A stretch of DNA of 64,000 nucleotides from Streptomyces sp. CB00316 (GTDB lineage Bacteria > Actinomycetota > Actinomycetes > Streptomycetales > Streptomycetaceae): the NCBI RefSeq assembly GCF_001905595.1, contig NZ_LIXI01000009.1:1-64000 (forward strand). Direction: 5' to 3'. The translations under genes and the position numbers were made by a program. This document shows positions 63,372 to 64,000 of the stretch, piece after piece. The notes beneath the pieces are model-generated. The model saw only the letters and a program-made list of their open reading frames with translations. It was not told the origin of the DNA and made no database searches. How positions within the stretch are numbered: the first letter of the stretch is position 1; each line of letters begins with the position of its first letter.

Positions 63372-63915
63372 TCATCCCCCGGCAGGTCGGTCTCGCGTTG
63401 CCCACAGCACGCCGACGGTCAGGGCGACCCTCCAGGTGGCCGCGATCCGCCCGAGGACGATCACCGCGTCACGGGATATGGCGCGGCGCACCAGGTAGAA
63501 GGCGAAGGACTGGGAGGGCAATGTGTACGGGATCGGCCGTCACGATCGCGAATGGTAGCCGTGGAACTGCACGGCAAGGATCTGCCGGGCAAGTAGGAAG
63601 TGGTTGGGGGTCCCGCCGGCGTTCGCGAGGTGTTGCAGGGTTCGCTCGGTCACGCCGGGCCGGGCGTAGGCGGCCGGGTCTGCGTTGCTCACGCCTGGGT
63701 TGGCCCAGCAGCATGACCAGGGGCGCGTCATGGAGGCCGATGAACGGTTCCGGCGGGAGTGTCAGGTTGAGCTGGTACGGCGCGTGCGAGGGGTGGATTT
63801 GGGTGTCGGCGAGGGCTTGCAGGTGCGGCAGGTCTTCGGGGACCGCGTACGGAGCGTTCGTGGTCGTGCGGGTCCACGGATTGAGCACCTGATCCCCCGC
63901 TATCCGCGTCGTCAT
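63372..63915 (-). pseudogene. conserved hypothetical gene with a frameshift and an internal stop
   Basis: From 63915 the frame reads MTTRIAGDQVLNPWTRTTTN, EPFIGLHDAPLVMLLG, then leaves the natural frame near 63703 because of an extra G. The other frame continues NPGVSNADPAAYARPGVTER, LQHLANAGGTPNHFLLARQI and FHGYHSRS, meets TGA at 63540-63542 (Trp expected), and goes on open as RPIPYTLPSQSFAFYLVRRA, ISRDAVIVLGRIAATWRVAL to a stop at 63372. The full product would be about 180 residues. The family is not identified. Two separate lesions indicate real decay. Confidence 0.72.
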
Positions 63916-64000
63916 GGCATGCAGGCCTACGAGCCTGCGAGCGGACCGTCACCGTGCCGGCCAGCCATCGGCGCAGGGAGTGCCGTGGGTCGCCCGTCGG

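Overview
The window reads as a Streptomyces (or close actinomycete) chromosome: very high GC, strong third-position GC codon bias, frequent GTG/TTG starts, actinobacterial families such as GarA, FtsR and ResR-like regulators, and an end-of-operon 5S rRNA of Streptomyces type at the left edge. All calls come from reading the sequence; no database search was run.

Layout. (1) 0-32 kb looks like conserved core. After the 5S rRNA come a CDP-alcohol phosphatidyltransferase, a GDP-mannose pyrophosphorylase-like fusion protein, a DUF881 / small basic protein / DUF881 membrane cassette, garA (FHA switch), ftsR (MerR), a DUF151 nuclease-like protein, a second MerR (ResR-like), dinB, a PRC-barrel protein and gcvP behind a tandem glycine riboswitch. 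Then follow a gamma-glutamyl ligase-like enzyme, a solute-binding/vWA lipoprotein-like protein, a CPBP protease, PhzF, several drug/metabolite (EamA) transporters, MocR and LysR regulators, flavin-binding proteins and a Rieske protein. Two small genes here are broken (a zinc-ribbon protein and a PadR regulator).

(2) About 32.2-38 kb is a scarred stretch: a truncated HipA-like kinase gene, a membrane-anchored D-Ala-D-Ala carboxypeptidase, a 5'-truncated IS5-type element fused to a glpX fragment, an intact nhaA, then in opposite orientation an IS end remnant and a second nhaA 3' fragment.

(3) About 38-58.7 kb is the most unusual part. Nine copies of a 20-bp palindrome (consensus CTACYCTNACGTTAGGGTAG) sit upstream of genes, each running into a TAGANT-like -10 box pointing at a plus-strand gene. 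One copy (41854-41884) is a textbook MerR promoter: TTGTCA, 19-bp spacer filled by the palindrome, TAGATT, with a second -10 on the other strand. Two closely related MerR genes lie inside the set. The putative regulon covers a CmcI-like methyltransferase plus a PimB-like mannosyltransferase, pfkA, merR-prfC, a membrane acyltransferase, an unknown protein, a three-gene set of tiny proteins including a pair of 79-residue paralogues, a SulP anion transporter, a FemX-like aminoacyl transferase, UppP (undecaprenyl-diphosphate phosphatase) and HelD (RNA polymerase recycling). Envelope, ribosome and RNA polymerase protection functions together suggest an antibiotic or envelope stress regulon; the inducer is unknown.

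(4) 59-63.4 kb is a TetR regulator divergent from a heterodimeric ABC multidrug-exporter operon with an obvious inverted-repeat operator. The window closes in a doubly broken conserved gene.
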